Below, one piece after another: positions 34,943 through 47,975 of a stretch of 64,000 bases of DNA. The notes under the pieces are model-generated. The model saw only the letters and a program-made list of their open reading frames with translations. It had not been told where the DNA came from and searched no databases. The translations under genes and the position numbers were made by a program. This DNA comes from Eonycteris spelaea (Eukaryota; Chordata; Mammalia; Chiroptera; Pteropodidae). The stretch is from assembly GCA_003508835.1 (NCBI GenBank), contig PUFA01000003.1, positions 10,269,501 through 10,333,500 on the forward strand, in the 5' to 3' direction. The first letter of the stretch is position 1; every line of letters begins with the position of its first letter.

Positions 34943-36214
34943 TCTTAGGGGAAGGCAGGTAATTATTATAGTTTTCTCCTCTTTCTTAGGATAATGTCAG
35001 GGTAGGAAGTGTTTTGGCTATTGGAAAAGGGGCAGCTCATAGAACTCTGTGGATCTACCTTTAATGCTCATGTCATGGGTCAAAATTTACTTTTATTCAG
35101 AGAATATAATTCTCAAATTTCTGGACTACTATGTTGGTAGTACCATAGGTCCTTTTGTTTTTGTTTTAATTCCATTTAGCTAAGTTTTATGCTTCAAATT
35201 ATCAGGGAATATGTTGAACCCTCTTTGGGAGGGTTTTCTCATGCTTTTCTCAGTAACCAACAAGCCCAGAATAACCAATTCTAATAAGTATCATATTCAT
35301 CACATCCCCAAACCGGTAATGGAATATGACACCAGCATAAAACAAAAGTATAATATAGCTTTGGTTATATAACAGAAGGTGTGCTATTCTGTAGCCAGGC
35401 TCAGGAACCTGTTTGGAGGAATAGGAATGCGGGGGATAAGCTCACTGGAGCCACCTCTGTCCACCCAGTATTCACAGATGTTCAAGTGGAGGTGAGGGCT
35501 CAGCACTGAGAAAGAGCAATGGACACCCTTCTCCTGGCTAGTGGTATCATCAACTGGTGGTGAAGGAGTAACAATGTTAAACTCAAGAATTGTTACTTTA
35601 TCCTGTAAGTTAGACTTGAGATAAAAATAAGGAAAAATTTTAACATGTGTTACACAGAAGTATGCTTTGCTAATAATTTGAAAGTGAAACAGAAGTAAAC
35701 AAGCTAATGGGGGAGTCAAGTACTGTGGCCAGGCCTCAAACTTGCATTTGGAAGGGACTGGACATAGTAGTTTGACACAGACATACTTGACCCTCAAGCA
35801 GCAGAGAGAAGATGTGGCCTGGCCCAGCTGGGGACGGAGTGTGGGCACCAGTATCAAAAGCTAAGTCTGTACCTGCTGGCGGGAACAGGCCGTGGCTCCC
35901 AGGAAGCAGAGAAGCACTCAGTCTGTGCACATCCTTACCGGCATGGCCTTTGGGTCACGATGCAGCACAGAATGTAGAATGAGGTGCTGAATGAAGCAAT
36001 GGAGGAGGTGCTCGGGTCCAAAAACTAATAGACATGTGTCAGTTTAGATATGGCCCCTGGCACAGAATGGGCACCAAATAAATAACAACTTTTTATGTTT
36101 TCAAATAAAAATGATCTAGGGCTTGAATATGTGGTAACAACTATGTGATGTAAAATGGAGAATAGTCGGATCATATAGTCCACAGATGAAGGTAGCAACA
36201 GTAACAGCTGTGAC

Positions 36215-36430
36215 AACAGCTAACTTAATGAGCACTTGAATTATGGCATGATGCTAAGAACTTCAGTGTGCTAACTTCATTTTGCATTATTCCCCCACAA
36301 AGTGGGTACTATTATTATCTTCATGTGACAGGAAGAGAAACTGAGGCACAGGGAATTGAAACAACTTGTCTAGAGTCCCGCAGCTAGTATATGAGTGCAG
36401 ATGGTTTGTCCAGAGTCCCTGCCTTTCACC
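36215..36430 (-). repeat. MIR SINE, antisense
   Basis: The text 'tactattattatcttcatgtgacaggaagagaaactgaggcacagggaattgaaacaacttgtctagagtcccgcagctagta' is the MIR core in reverse complement. Confidence 0.82.
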
Positions 36431-36479
36431 ATTTTATTAAACTACTCTTTTCTGTGATTCTGTAGTATAAAACAAGTAC

Positions 36480-37260
36480 GTGGCCTAGCAATTAATAAAT
36501 TCTAGTTGTCATTTTTCTATATTACTAGTTCTAGATTTTTCATGTCAGTACATTTGAAAAAATTATTGCTTAGTGTTCCATTTTATGGAAGTAACTTCAT
36601 TAATTTTGCTATGTCTTCATTCCAGTTTTTTCCTACTACCAAACTTGCTGTAATGAACACACACATACACATTTGTGCATATATACTAGCATTCTTTTAG
36701 GAGAGATTCTTAGAAGTGAAATTCTAGATCAAAGGACATTGACATTTCAAATATTGATATCATCACATTGCTCTCTAAAAAGGCTACACTAGTTTGCTGT
36801 CCTATCGTAATACATGATTGACTATTTTCCTACACTATCACCAGCACTGAATGGTAAGAGTTTTTTAGAAGTTTTGTAATTCTGAAAAATGCAATGTGCC
36901 TCAGCATTTTAATTTGCATTTTTTATTACTCCTGAGGTTGTTCATCTTTGCTTTATCAACCTATCCTTTTCTTAGTATTGACTGTTTATATTCTTTGTTC
37001 ATTTGTCTCCTGAAGTGTTTGTCCTTTTTAATTGATGAATAGCTACTCTTTGTTTTTAATATGGAATTTTTCATATATAAAAGCAAAGAAAATGTAAGTA
37101 TTCTTTTTACCCTTTATACGTATTAACTTTTTGACAACTGTGTCACAAATAGTTTCTCCCTGTCTCTCAAATAATCTTTTAATTTATGGTGTCTCTTGAT
37201 ATATGCATAAAATCTGTTGTTATATTGTCCAATCTATGAGTCTTTTCCTGTGTAGCTTTT
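36480..37260 (-). repeat. Old L1 (L1M/L1ME) fragment, antisense
   Basis: The text 'tattgcttagtgttccattttatggaag', 'gagattcttagaagtgaaattctagatcaaaggacat', 'taatttgcattttttattactcctgaggttgttcatctttgc' and 'tttgacaactgtgtcacaaatagtttctccc' follows the antisense L1 3' region in order. Confidence 0.75.
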
Positions 37261-37384
37261 AGATGCTATACTCAGAACAGTGTGCCCTCTTTCTAACTGC
37301 AGCCTTTCTGTGTCATCCTGGGAGAATGCTTTGCAATTCTTCCTTCACGACCTCAGAGGTAAGCCGTAGGGGCCGTAGTGAGAG

Positions 37385-37500
37385 CAGGAGCCAGCATTTA
37401 TGGAGCACTTAACTTTGTGCTGGCTGTTGAGCTAACCAATCTTACACATATTTTAAATCCCATGAAGAAGATGGGAGCATCTTCTCCAAAGAGATGAAAC
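37385..37500 (-). repeat. MIR SINE fragment, antisense
   Basis: The text 'agccagcatttatggagcacttaactttgtgctggc' with 'tcttacacatattttaaatcccatgaag' resembles the antisense 3' half of MIR. Confidence 0.6.
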
Positions 37501-38929
37501 CACAGTTAGGTATCAGTTATCAGAGACTAACCTGTCTACACCTTTTTGGGGACTCATACCTGGTGCACACCAGTAAGTGCCAAAAGGTGGTGGGAAAAGG
37601 GGAGCCAAGCCTCTGGGGTGGGCGTTGGAGGGAGGCAAGTGGAGAAGGCGTGTCCCCGCCCCCCCCCCACAGGAGCAGGAAAGGCAGGAAAAGCCAACCA
37701 CAGGAATTAGTGGGCAAACGTGCCAGCCTAATTATGAAACTGTGCAGGGTGGTAAGCTCATCTTCCTGTATTTTGACAGGAAGAAGGCAAGTTTGGATGG
37801 TGAGTTCTAGGGCAGAGCATTGCTCTTTGGTTTGTTTCATGCCTTGTCCATAGGACTTCATTGCCAGAGGTCACAGAATTCACTCACCTGTTAGCTGCAG
37901 GGTCTAAACCAGAAACAGAGAGACCCCCTAGCTCTGACTTTCTTGGAAACAGTTGGCAATGAGTAATGGATTCACAAGCAAAAATCCCAGACAAACAAAC
38001 AAAAAAACCCACGTAATACAAGACTAGTAGGTATTCATGTAGTTGGTGTCAACCTACAAAATCTACAACTTGTGAGACCTACTCAGTCCTGGCTCCTGGA
38101 GGAAGGTTTGGCCGAATGCAGTACAGCAACTAAGGTCATTGAGAGCATAGGCATGGTCTTCGTAGCCACAATCCCTGCTGCCTTGCCAGGCTTGGCCTAG
38201 TCTCCTCCACCATACTCAGGATGCTGGTGCCTCTTTAATAGGGTTGGGGTGGGGAGTTAAGAGAGGCAGCCCAGATGTGCGCTTCTCAGCTCAGTGTTGT
38301 TATTAGTTTAGTCACTCCATGCCCTGGGGCTTTCTCAGGTATTTTCTATTAAAGAAGGTAATTGTTAAAATGAATATGGACATGACCTGGAGAGGAGTCT
38401 GTGCACTGGCATAAACACCCGAGAGGATTGCACAACAACCAGATTAACAACCACTGGTACCATGAGTGGCAAGTAGCTACTTGGGAAGCGTTAGCTGATG
38501 GGAAATGATACATTGTAAATGGGATTCACTCACAAGGGATATGACATCTTGAGGAAGATATGATTGGAATACAGCCAGAGATTCAGATTTACTGGTTAGT
38601 GTCCAAGAGGCTCTTCCTCATTTCCTGATTATTAAATGAGGAAGGGTAGACAGGAGGGGAGAGGGCTGGAGGGCAAAGGGGAGTGAGCTTGGAACTGGGA
38701 AAACCTATACCAAGAAAGAGGCATTGATGCATGAGGAAGAAGTCACTTTGCAATGCCCCTTCTGAATTCTGGGACAGGATTCCTGGTTTCTCAAAGATTC
38801 GCTGCACACAGATTTCAGATTTCTTGGGGGTTTGGACTTTGCTGAATCAAATGTGAGGATTTTTCTAGATTTTGAAGAGAATGGCAAAATTTTCTCCTTA
38901 TCAGAGCTACCAATAAATTTTAAATGAAG

Positions 38930-39320
38930 GAGCAAGGCCATGGTTGTGTTTCAGCAAGACCACTCAGTAACGTGGAGAATGCATTGGAGGAGAGCAGATT
39001 GCAAACAGGAAGGCTGGTGAAGGCTATTATAACAGTCCAGGGAGAGGTGGAGATAGTGGCAGGGAGAAATGACAAGTAGGGGGAGGTGATGAGATGTATG
39101 ACATTGTCTGTAGGATGATGCCTAGATTGTGTGATGAGAACATCGGAGTCTGTCGTGATTGTCATGCAGCCATTAGTCCAGGGTCATGGAGGGGGCACTC
39201 AGTAAGCTTTGGGCATTGTTTGAGGTGCCTGTGGTCAGTTGGACAGGAACTTCTGGAACTCAGATACATATGAGTCAAGGTAGAGGTCTAGGCTTAGATG
39301 CCATAACCCAAGGGAACAAA
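38930..39320 (-). repeat. L2 LINE fragment, antisense
   Basis: The order 'gtggagaatgcattggaggagagcagattgcaaacaggaaggctggtgaaggctattataacagtccagggagaggtgg' and then 'ttgtttgaggtgcctgtggtcagttgg' and 'gtagaggtctaggctta' parallels antisense L2. Confidence 0.68.
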
Positions 39321-40461
39321 CTGAGTGAGCAAAGAGGAAAAGGAATAAAGCTCTGAAAAGGAAAGTGTAGAATCATCATCTCTTAAAATACTGAAAATGC
39401 ATTTACTTATTTTCCAAGACAATGAACCTTGACATCAGTTGTCTTCAAGTGTGAATGTTTCTCCAGCTAGCATGATCTGACTGGATGTGACGTTTCAGGG
39501 AGAGGCAAAGCCGTTTACTACGGGAGTGTTGGTGAGCAAACTTCGAAGAGAAGGAAAGGTTCTTGTCTCCAGTTAAAGCTTTTACTAGCTTTGGGAATTT
39601 TCTGCTGTCAGTGTCAAGCCTGTTTACTCCTGACACGTGCAGTCCCCGCATTTCCTGTAACACGCACCTTCTCATTTGTGTTCTGAATGCTCACAGGCCT
39701 TCCTGGCAGAGCTTGATTTTTCTTGGCAGTTTGTGCAGGAATGGGTGTGGGTGTTGGTGGTCCTTCTGGAGAGTAGACATCTCTCTTTCCATCCCATGAA
39801 ATTCCCAGGATCCCTTTGGAAATGGAGCAGGGGCTTTCTCATGATTACTAAGCTGCGGTGAATGAATCCAATCACAGAAGAATGAGTTTGTCTTTGCTTA
39901 GCCTGGTAGTAACTCTTCACTGATGAAGGTTGAATAAACAGGAAAATAAATCTCTGAAAATGTAGACTGAAAAGGCCAAATATGACATGGTTGAAAAGGA
40001 CAACTGGGCAGAGGTGATGCTGGTGAAGCATTTTACAAGGGAATAGGCTTTGGAAATTGAAGTGGACAGAACCAAAGAAGGAGAACTCTGGCCTAACATC
40101 TCACACCAGGTGCTCAGCAAACTGACAGTGGTCATAGAAGCGTCAAATTCATGTTGAAAAAATATTTATTTCCAAGTGAGGTAATATTTTCACTTTAGAA
40201 ACTGATCAGAATTAGCATGGGCTATAGTTATGGTCCAAGTATGTCTCTGAGTGCCCTGTATCAAAGTGTCATCAATTCTCCTAGTGGAATTGGGCCTTGG
40301 GGGGATAAGGAGGGGGTGAGAGTTGGTAGATCTCTATGCACCTAATACAGTAAGAAGAGATAATGTTATTCAGGAAAGAATCTGAAAGAAGGAAAGATTA
40401 ATGTCTTCTTCTAGTCCTTAAGCAGAGGAGGCTTTGTATGTTTGCAATCAGCCATGAAGAA

Positions 40462-40725
40462 ATGATCATAGCAGAGGAAGCAGAGCTTAGTGGTTAGGAG
40501 CTTCGATGCTAGAGTTGGGCAACCTGGGTTCAAATCCAGGATTACTAGCTATGTGATTCTGGGAGAATTCCTTAATCTCTCTGTGCTTCAGCTCCTCATC
40601 TGTCAATAGGGTAGTGATAGTACTTATCTCTGCAGTTCCTATGAGGATAAAAGGAGTGACCCATGAAGAGTGCTTAGTGTGAGAGTGCCTGGCACAGGGT
40701 TTGTTAAATAACTAGAATAAATGGG
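40462..40725 (+). repeat. MIR SINE, near full length, sense
   Basis: The text runs from 'cagagcttagtggttaggagcttcgatgctagagttgggcaacctgggttcaaatccagg' through 'actagctatgtgattctgggagaattccttaatctctctgtgcttcagctcctcatctgtcaa' to 'gtgcctggcacagggtttgttaaata'. The tRNA-like head, core and LINE-like 3' end are all present. Confidence 0.92.
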
Positions 40726-41335
40726 TGACTACAGCCTTCCCAGCAGAGACTTTTTCCTGGAGATGTCCCTGGGAGGCAGAGCCATGCAAGGCAGAGAGAA
40801 GCATGCCCCTTGCCCTCGGAGAGTGCCCTGCAGAAAGCAAGGAAGCCTGAGCACATTTGGGACAGGTATCTGCAACCTAAACATCTTTCTATCATCCTGA
40901 TAGAACATGCTTTTTGAAGACACGATAACTCAGGAATTCAGAGACAATTATATCACACCTCAGAAATACCCAATTACGGTATTCGCATTGCCCCAGAGAA
41001 ATAATTTCATTCCTGAGGTTTCATTTTTCCAGCCGTGTGGTTCTGGTTTTATAAACATGAGATTAAAAATTGACTAGAGATGAGCCCCCACAAGGAAGTG
41101 GCTGGTCAGGGCCTGCTGCGTGCAGGCATTTCTCTCCTAGATGTCTTGAGACAGAGCTGGCTGAGTGGGGTGGAAGGTATCATGGCGGCATGCCAATGGC
41201 AGTTCTTCCAAAATGAAGCAAATACTTAACTGGATGGAGAAGATATTTTCCTTTGTCTATATTTTTTCACCTATAATAAGCTTTGTAAAATTGCCTTTGA
41301 ATTCAAAGTGTAAATAATTTTGATCAAGACATGGC

Positions 41336-41358
41336 GGGGTGGGGGGCGGGGCGGGGGG
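41336..41358 (+). other. G-quadruplex motif
   Basis: Four G runs of 4, 6, 4 and 6 bases are separated by single-base loops (T, C, C). This very compact pattern is expected to fold into a stable quadruplex in DNA on this strand and in the pre-mRNA. Confidence 0.85.
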
Positions 41359-41859
41359 AATCATGAAGCAAGAATGAAGTACCTTTGTATTTGTTGAAAC
41401 ATGTCTGGGACTTGGTCCACATCCACAATAGTCCATGTCTATAAGTAAATTAGCAAGCCAGCAAATCTCTAGAAGAGAAATGCTGATACTGAACTTGTTA
41501 TTTCACAGTAACCGTACCTTGCTAGATTTCTTGGTCAGTATTAGCATTTTGTGAACTTTGATATAATGACTACTGCCTTGTGTTTGCTGAGGCAGGAATG
41601 CCAGCTCATGAGCCAAAGGAGAGCAAAATGATGTTCATTTATTCATTATTCATTCAGCTTGCATTTTCTCACACCTCCCATATTCTTGGTTAATAGGATA
41701 CAGTTGTAAATATGACCCTTATGAAGCTTCCAGTCTCATATAAGACAGTGCATGCATAAATCTTTTAGTATGTAAACATGAAGCTTTGGAAAAGGGCTTT
41801 TGAAGGGAGCAAACGGAGCTGTGTAGTAGAGAGTAACAGGGATATAAAGATATGTCCTG

Positions 41860-42195
41860 AGGAGAACTTGCAGAAATGTGCAAAGACACATTCTGGGGTT
41901 GTCATTACGATATCACTTATAACAGCAAAGAATCGAGGCATGGCTAGGTAAGCAAAACACAGAATGGCTATATGGTGGAATGCAACTGGAGGTGTTAAGA
42001 AGTGCACCATATCAGAAGTACTAGCATACTTCTCACATCAATTGCTGTATAAAAAGCCTGAAGGATAATGTCACTTTTTTAAAATCTGGAAATGAATCCA
42101 CCAAATGTATAAGAGTAATGGCCTCTGGTTAAAGGGGACTTAATTTTGTATCAGTAATATTATACTTTTTTAAAGAGAGTATGGATTGCTTTAAT
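41860..42195 (+). repeat. Old L1 (L1M) 3' end, sense
   Basis: The text 'cattctggggttgtcattacgatatcacttataacagcaaagaatcgaggcatggctag', 'aacacagaatggctatatggtggaatgcaactgga' and 'ggcctctggttaaaggggacttaattttgtatcagtaatattatacttttt' matches the sense L1M 3' region in order. Confidence 0.68.
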
Positions 42196-42204
42196 TAAAT
42201 ATTT

Positions 42205-42600
42205 TAAAAGATTCTTTACAAAAAGAGTAGTGGGAGGAGGGTGTCCAAGAAGCCTTCTCAGGCATTTGGGCTGAATCCTAGAGGATAAGAAGAGCTCCCT
42301 GGGCCAAAGGAATGCCATGTCAATAGCAAAGGAAGGAAAGAGCATGATGTACCTGGGTAACTAACAGATGTCTTGACAAAGTTATAGAATGTGGATGGGG
42401 ACAAAGAGGTAGCACAAACAAAATGCAGTTGCACAGTAAGAGGTCAAACCACACAGAATCTTGGAAACCATCCCACAGAGGCTGGTTGTTGTTTGGCATG
42501 CAAGGGCTCAGCTGTGCACACTGAATGGATGCCAGTCTACCTGGTGGGGATCAGATTAGAGGTGAAGAAAGGTGGAAACAGGTACACTAGGTAGTTGCTA
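42205..42600 (-). repeat. L2-like LINE fragment, antisense
   Basis: The text 'aagaagccttctcaggcatttgggctgaatcctagaggataagaagagct' and 'aaaggaaggaaagagcatgatgtacc' resembles the antisense L2 segment 'gaggtgacatttgagctgaatcctgaaggatga', followed by decayed sequence. Confidence 0.55.
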
Positions 42601-42642
42601 TTGATGCAAACTACCAAAAACCACTAGTAGCTTGGACTAGGA

Positions 42643-42760
42643 TAGTGGTTCTCAACCCTGTGGAGCATCTAAAATTACCCATGCTCAGTTTACACCCCAA
42701 AATAGTTGAACGCAATTCCTGAAGGAAGGACCTAAACATTCACATTTTCAAATAATGTAT
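42643..42760 (+). mobile_element. MER5A-type hAT fragment
   Basis: The fragment starts TAGTGGTTCTCAACCCTGTGGAGCATCTAAAATTACC and continues 'ggacctaaacattcacattttcaaataatg', compatible with a 3'-truncated MER5A. Confidence 0.55.
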
Positions 42761-44989
42761 CATGAGAGTGATACAGGCTGGAGGTTGCTATCGGCTGTCG
42801 AGAGGCGTGGAGAATTTGAGACAAACGCTGGAGAAAAAGTCTGTAGCCTTCACTGCTAGATCTCCCGGAACCACCCTCCTGGGTGAGCTCAGACCTGGCT
42901 GAGCCACAAACTCATCGAGATGCTGTGGGCACTGTGTGAGTGTGCAGGGCGACCTGTGGATCTGTGACATGTATCCAACTCCTTAGGTGATGATCTCTAG
43001 AAAACTGGCCCTTTGCTGCTGTTTTTTCACTTCCTATTATCTCCATCGAATGCAATTTATTCTTCATTGGCATCTCCACCAGCAGATGGCTGATGAAGTA
43101 AGAAAACAAATGCTACCCAAACAAGTCCCTGTGACTGCTATTGGTAAATTGGGGCATAACTGAAGGAAATGAGGTGGTTGGGAAGAACCCTGGGCTGAAA
43201 CATAAGACCGGGGGTTGTCTCTAGATTTCAATTATCTGTACTTTATTTCCATATTAAGAGTTGATTGCGGTATATTAAAGTCTAAAGCATGTGAAAAGGC
43301 AATTAGAGTTTTAGAATCAAACTGAATCATGAAAGAAAGATAGTACCGCACACCGAAACTCTGAAACATTTGGCTTCCTCATGGTGGGTTACATTTGGTA
43401 TCTGCTTCTTGAAGACACACATGTTATGTCTCTTTCATTTCTAACTAGGAGGTTTTCATTCTTTGGTATCCTCCCCTTCCCGTTTGTGAAAAACAGAAGA
43501 CAGAATGTGTGTAAGAAATGCTATTATTTGAAATACTTAAAAGTGGGCTTGACTAGACACCACACAGATGAGTGACTATTACAATTTCTGGAGCTGGAAG
43601 CATTTTTCTACTGTCCGCCCAATCTTGTTTCTTCAGCTATCACCGACTAGCAGAGCTGGAGGCTCTCATTTTTCCATTTCACTTTGTTTTATGGGTAAGA
43701 TAAGAGAGTCCTGGGGTTTCAGGATGGAGCCAAGGCAGACCCAGGGCAGAGCTGTGTTCATCTCTGGAGGCTGCCATCTTAACACCTCAACCTGGGCTGC
43801 ACTTGGCGTTCCTGCTGCTTCCAAAAGTTCATAGAGAATTCCAGTCTACATTCATCCTAGTTTCTCCCCTGCTCTTTGAGGTTTCTAAGGGACATTTAAC
43901 TCAATTAACTAGTATCTATAATGTTTTTTTTAAAAAAAATAAATTCAAAATACACATTAAACAAAGTAGTGAGGCATCTCCTTATTTACCACTGGATTGA
44001 TTTGTTTTACACATGAATAAATCGCAACCCAGCTACTAATTGTTGTTTTTTTTCCTATTGATGTTTATACTCTACACTGGAATTCCATTAAACTGCTCCA
44101 TGTCTTCAGCAGAAAGGATGTGCTATATCCATTAGTATTTCATTCTAAAATAGAATAGGAAATAATAGCTTAAGCATTAAGGGTCTGGCCAGTAGTCCAG
44201 TTCTCATGTATATTCAGCATCCATGGCCTGGACTTTATACTTCTTCTAAACTGCATGCTGCAAGGACAATAAATACTTCCCTGTCTAACTTTGGGTTCTC
44301 ACCATGGAAACATCAGAGCAACAGCTGGCTCTGTCAGATATCTTTTCATTCTCCTGGCTGGCAAAAATCTTTGGAGGGAAACTTTTAAAAAAATTTTGGT
44401 GGATAACAAAACTATATTTTTGAATGAAATCACTGTTTCAGTTGGGCAGATATATATATCTTAACTGATTAAGATCACTTATTGGAAATTTTAAAATCTC
44501 ATCTTGGACACTTGGGAACCTAGAAACAGCCTTGAAGTTAACAGAGTGTGAGTCACTGTGAGGCTAAGTTCAGTATAAATATTCAAAACATAGGGCGATA
44601 CAGACAGAACCCAAGGGGGCCCTTTTTCTGTCATAAATTTAACAAAATATTTCTGTGAAACATTATTTTTATCTAATTATGCAGAACTAAATGCGGCATT
44701 TAAAATATCTGCATCTTATCTAAACCTTAATGCAGAGCTCTCTAATGAGTGCCAAAATGAGTCATCCCTGTGTCAAGACACTGAATTTCTCAGAGCCACC
44801 AGGCAGGTCTGGGTGACTGGGGCCCTGGGTAGGTCTCCCGAGGGCCACATACAGCTTTGTCCATTACTCTTATGTGCTGTGCAAATGGCATTATGTTGTC
44901 TGTGCCATGTGAGAGGAGGATTGAGAAGCACAGTTCAGATGACTGTTGCTTAGAAGGAACCATGCGTGATGATAGAGTGATGGGACTAG

Positions 44990-45165
44990 TTTAGATTCTT
45001 CTTTGATTTCATGGTAGAAAGGACACTGGCCTGGGCATCAGCAGACCAGAGTTTAAGGCAAGTTGTGTGATCTTGCCTTCTGCAGGCTTTGTCTTTCTTA
45101 TCTCAGTATGGGAAGATCTCTAAGACGATCTCTCAGTTCTTGCCAATCTTGTCCTTGACCATCCA
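44990..45165 (+). repeat. MIR SINE fragment
   Basis: The text 'ggtagaaaggacactggcctgggcatcagcagaccagagtttaaggcaagttgtgtgatcttg' with 'tctttcttatctcagtatgggaagatctctaagacgatctctcagttcttgcc' matches MIR sense orientation. Confidence 0.7.
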
Positions 45166-45579
45166 TGCAGGTTTCTCCAAGCTGAGCACATGTTATGTCC
45201 ACAGTGCCAAAGAACTGCAACGGTAGCAAGTACTTACTGGCTGTCCCTGAGGGCTGAGTCCACCAGAGAAACAAAAAGAGGAGTCCCTCCAGGCAGGAAG
45301 AGTGGCTCCTGCAAGGACCTGAAACTGAAATGCCCTTGGTATTGGGCAGATGGATCAGTAAATCGATTAAGACTGGGGTATGGAGGTTCATGAAGGGAGA
45401 GTGGGAGATAAAGTTGGAGAGATAATAGGGGGTTAGAGTACTAGCTAGGCTAATCGGACTATCCTGAGTTAGTAGATGTGTTTGAGAAGGAGAATGATGT
45501 CATGTACAAAATCCCATTTTGTCCTTTGGTCAATTCCTGTTTGGCTTTCTGAGTTTTGAGCCAACAGCACTCTGGATGT

Positions 45580-45820
45580 CTTTCTCCGTTGAATACATTC
45601 TGGTACAATTACTTTTTAATGTCTTTCTCCCCCACAGGACTGTAAACTCCAACGATGGGAACCTCCTTTAAGTGCTATACCCAGAGTCTTGTGGAGGGCT
45701 AACTTGGGCCTTGTAGGATGCAGCATGTAGCCTGCTGGATAAAAGTAGCACCCCCTTCCTAGACATGACCACGAGGAATGTTTCCCAACATTGACAAATG
45801 CCCATGATTCAGAACCACTG
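45580..45820 (-). repeat. L2 end followed by antisense MER20-type element
   Basis: About 45580-45700 reads 'cacaggactgtaaactccaacgatgggaacc', a sense L2 terminus. From about 45705, 'gggccttgtaggatgcagcatgtagcc', 'aaaagtagcaccccct', 'ttgacaaatgcccatgattcagaaccactg' is a MER20-type element on the minus strand ending at 45820. Only the second element has the stated strand. Confidence 0.65.
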
Positions 45821-45964
45821 CCCTAGGGCAATGCCCCTCTGGTGATATGAATCAGATTCATGATAAGGATGTTTAAGTTAACAAGACAGTGCCAGTTATT
45901 TTGCCAAGTGGCTAGACACCACTGCACACTTGTTTCAGCAGTCTAGGGAGACCAGTTGACCTAC

Positions 45965-46230
45965 AGTGCTTGGCATTGTCAGACTTCTTAATTTTGCCAA
46001 GTAGATATAAAATGGTATCTCACTGTGGTTCTGATTCATATTTCCCTGATTTATAGTGAAGTTAAAATATCTTTAAACAAATTTATGGTCATGATCATGT
46101 GTTTTGCTCACTTTTATAGTTGTGTTTTTATTGATTTTTAAAATATTTTTATGTATTCTCGATGTGAGGTTTTAGATTATTGAAATACCTTTTCTGAATT
46201 TGTGGCTTGACCTTTCCTGATCCTGATTGC
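45965..46230 (-). repeat. Old L1 fragment, antisense
   Basis: The text 'aaaatggtatctcactgtggttctgattcatatttccctgatttatagtgaagttaaaatatcttt' matches the antisense L1 3' region (tatctcattgtggttttgatttgcatttccctgatg). Confidence 0.75.
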
Positions 46231-47214
46231 TTTGGTCCTCGACTATCCTTTAATGCTGTTTTAAATGTTTCTGTTGTGCTTTTGAAACAGCTCAGCAGCA
46301 ATGATTTTCCTTTCTTTGGTTTTTGAAGCTTAAGAAATGTGACATCAGCCTGAGACCCAAATTTGGGAAAGTTAAGTTGGCTTTGAAGAAACTCAGCCCT
46401 GCAGAATTGGTCAGACTGTAGGCCTCATGTTTTTCCAATGTGAAAAGTGTGGCTTCCAGTTTGGGACTGTTCGTGTAAAAAAGAAAATACCTGATAGGTT
46501 CAGAACAGGCCTGTGCCCTAGAGTAACTCCTTAATAAAAACAAGCAAAATACCCCTAGAGATATTGAAAACTTAATGTCAAAGACTCAGAATTCCTTAGT
46601 GCAAATATAAACAAAATTAAGTCATACTATAAGAGAAAATTCAGCTAGGGAAAAAGCAAAATTATCTAAACTAATTAATCTTAAATATCAGCATAAAATA
46701 TCGTTTGTTTGACTAATTTTATCATGGATGAAACGAAATAAAATCAAGCATAGAAGTCCTGTGCCCTACGAGAAACTATTTCCTTCTCCACCCATTTGGG
46801 TTGCAGGGCAAGGCCAGTGCTTTGACCATAGGACATCCTGGGAGTGGGCCCTCTAGTGAACATTGGGCTGCCTGTCCTTGGTCCTGCCCTGTCACTCGTG
46901 ATAGCACAGCTATGACACACTCAAGTCATAGGGAATTTATTTTAGGATAGAAAATGTTGAACCTAAAGAGGAGACAGGTCGGGATGTAGCTGAGCACTGC
47001 TCGTCAAACATCTGTGGACAGCTACATGCAAGAGAAAGGGATCAGAAAGACAGAGCTTACATAGGTTGAAGTTATAAAAGAGAAAGTGTTGCTGTCAGTG
47101 CTGTGGAATGCTTTGCAGAGTACAGTGTCCTCTTCATTAATGAATTAAGCAGAGTTCTGAGTGTCCACAGGTGGAGATGTTAGTTCCTAAGAGGGCCCAA
47201 AAGACAGTGATGAT

Positions 47215-47425
47215 AACAGTGATATCTAAGAGCTAAAATAAACTGATTTGTTCACTATATGCCATGCCTTTTCCAAGCGCTTTACATGGTAAGCCTACCT
47301 CCTAGGAGGTAGATATTGTTATCCTATACAGGATAGGTAAAGTGGGTCTCAAGGTCACACAGCTTAAGTGATGGAGATGGAGTACAGCCAGGTAACCTGG
47401 CTTGGAGCTTATCCAACTACAGCAG
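47215..47425 (-). repeat. MIR SINE, antisense
   Basis: The text 'catgccttttccaagcgctttacatggtaagcctac', 'ggaggtagatattgttatcctatacaggataggtaaagtgggtctcaaggtcacacagcttaagtgatgg' is reverse-complement MIR. Confidence 0.75.
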
Positions 47426-47629
47426 ATTTTGCTTCTAAATGACTCTACCACCTGGAGAGAAAGTGAAATAAGTTGTTTTCAAGGGAGGGGCTCAGATTTT
47501 TAAAAAGGAGAGACCTATTGGATGGCAGGGTAGAGATCTCTGGGTTCTGGGTAGACCAGAAGTAATAACATCTGCAAATTCCTGATCAAGCCAAGGGAAG
47601 GTAGCCTCAGGCTGGAGGTTGTGGACATG

Positions 47630-47975
47630 GTTTTTAACTGAAAAATACCTGCTATCATCAATGGTAGAATGATTAACTGAGTTGTGGTATATTCATATAA
47701 GAGAATGCTATACAGTAAATGAGAAGGAATGATGTTCAAATATACATAACAATGTATATGAATCTCACAAATGTAACAAACAAAAGAAGCTGGACATGGT
47801 ATGATCCTTTCAGATGGAGAAGAAAACAGGCAAAGTTAACCGTTGCTCTTTGAAGCAGGGAAGTGAGCAGTTGGAAGGAGCAATAAAGAAGTGCTGGTTC
47901 TATGGATGTATCTATTGTGCGAAGCTTCAGTGATTCTGTAGTTTTCTGTATGTATTTTACACTTTTGTAGAAAGA
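47630..47975 (+). repeat. Old L1 (L1M) 3' end, sense
   Basis: The text 'gaatgattaactgagttgtggtatattcatataagagaatgctatacagtaaatgagaaggaatgatg', 'catggtatgatcctttcag' and a final 'gtattttacacttttgtag' is the sense L1M 3' region. Confidence 0.72.

Noticed and set aside
37651..37671. C-rich run as a possible i-motif or regulatory site
   Set aside because: It is a single long C run after a short one, without the four separated tracts needed for a folded motif.
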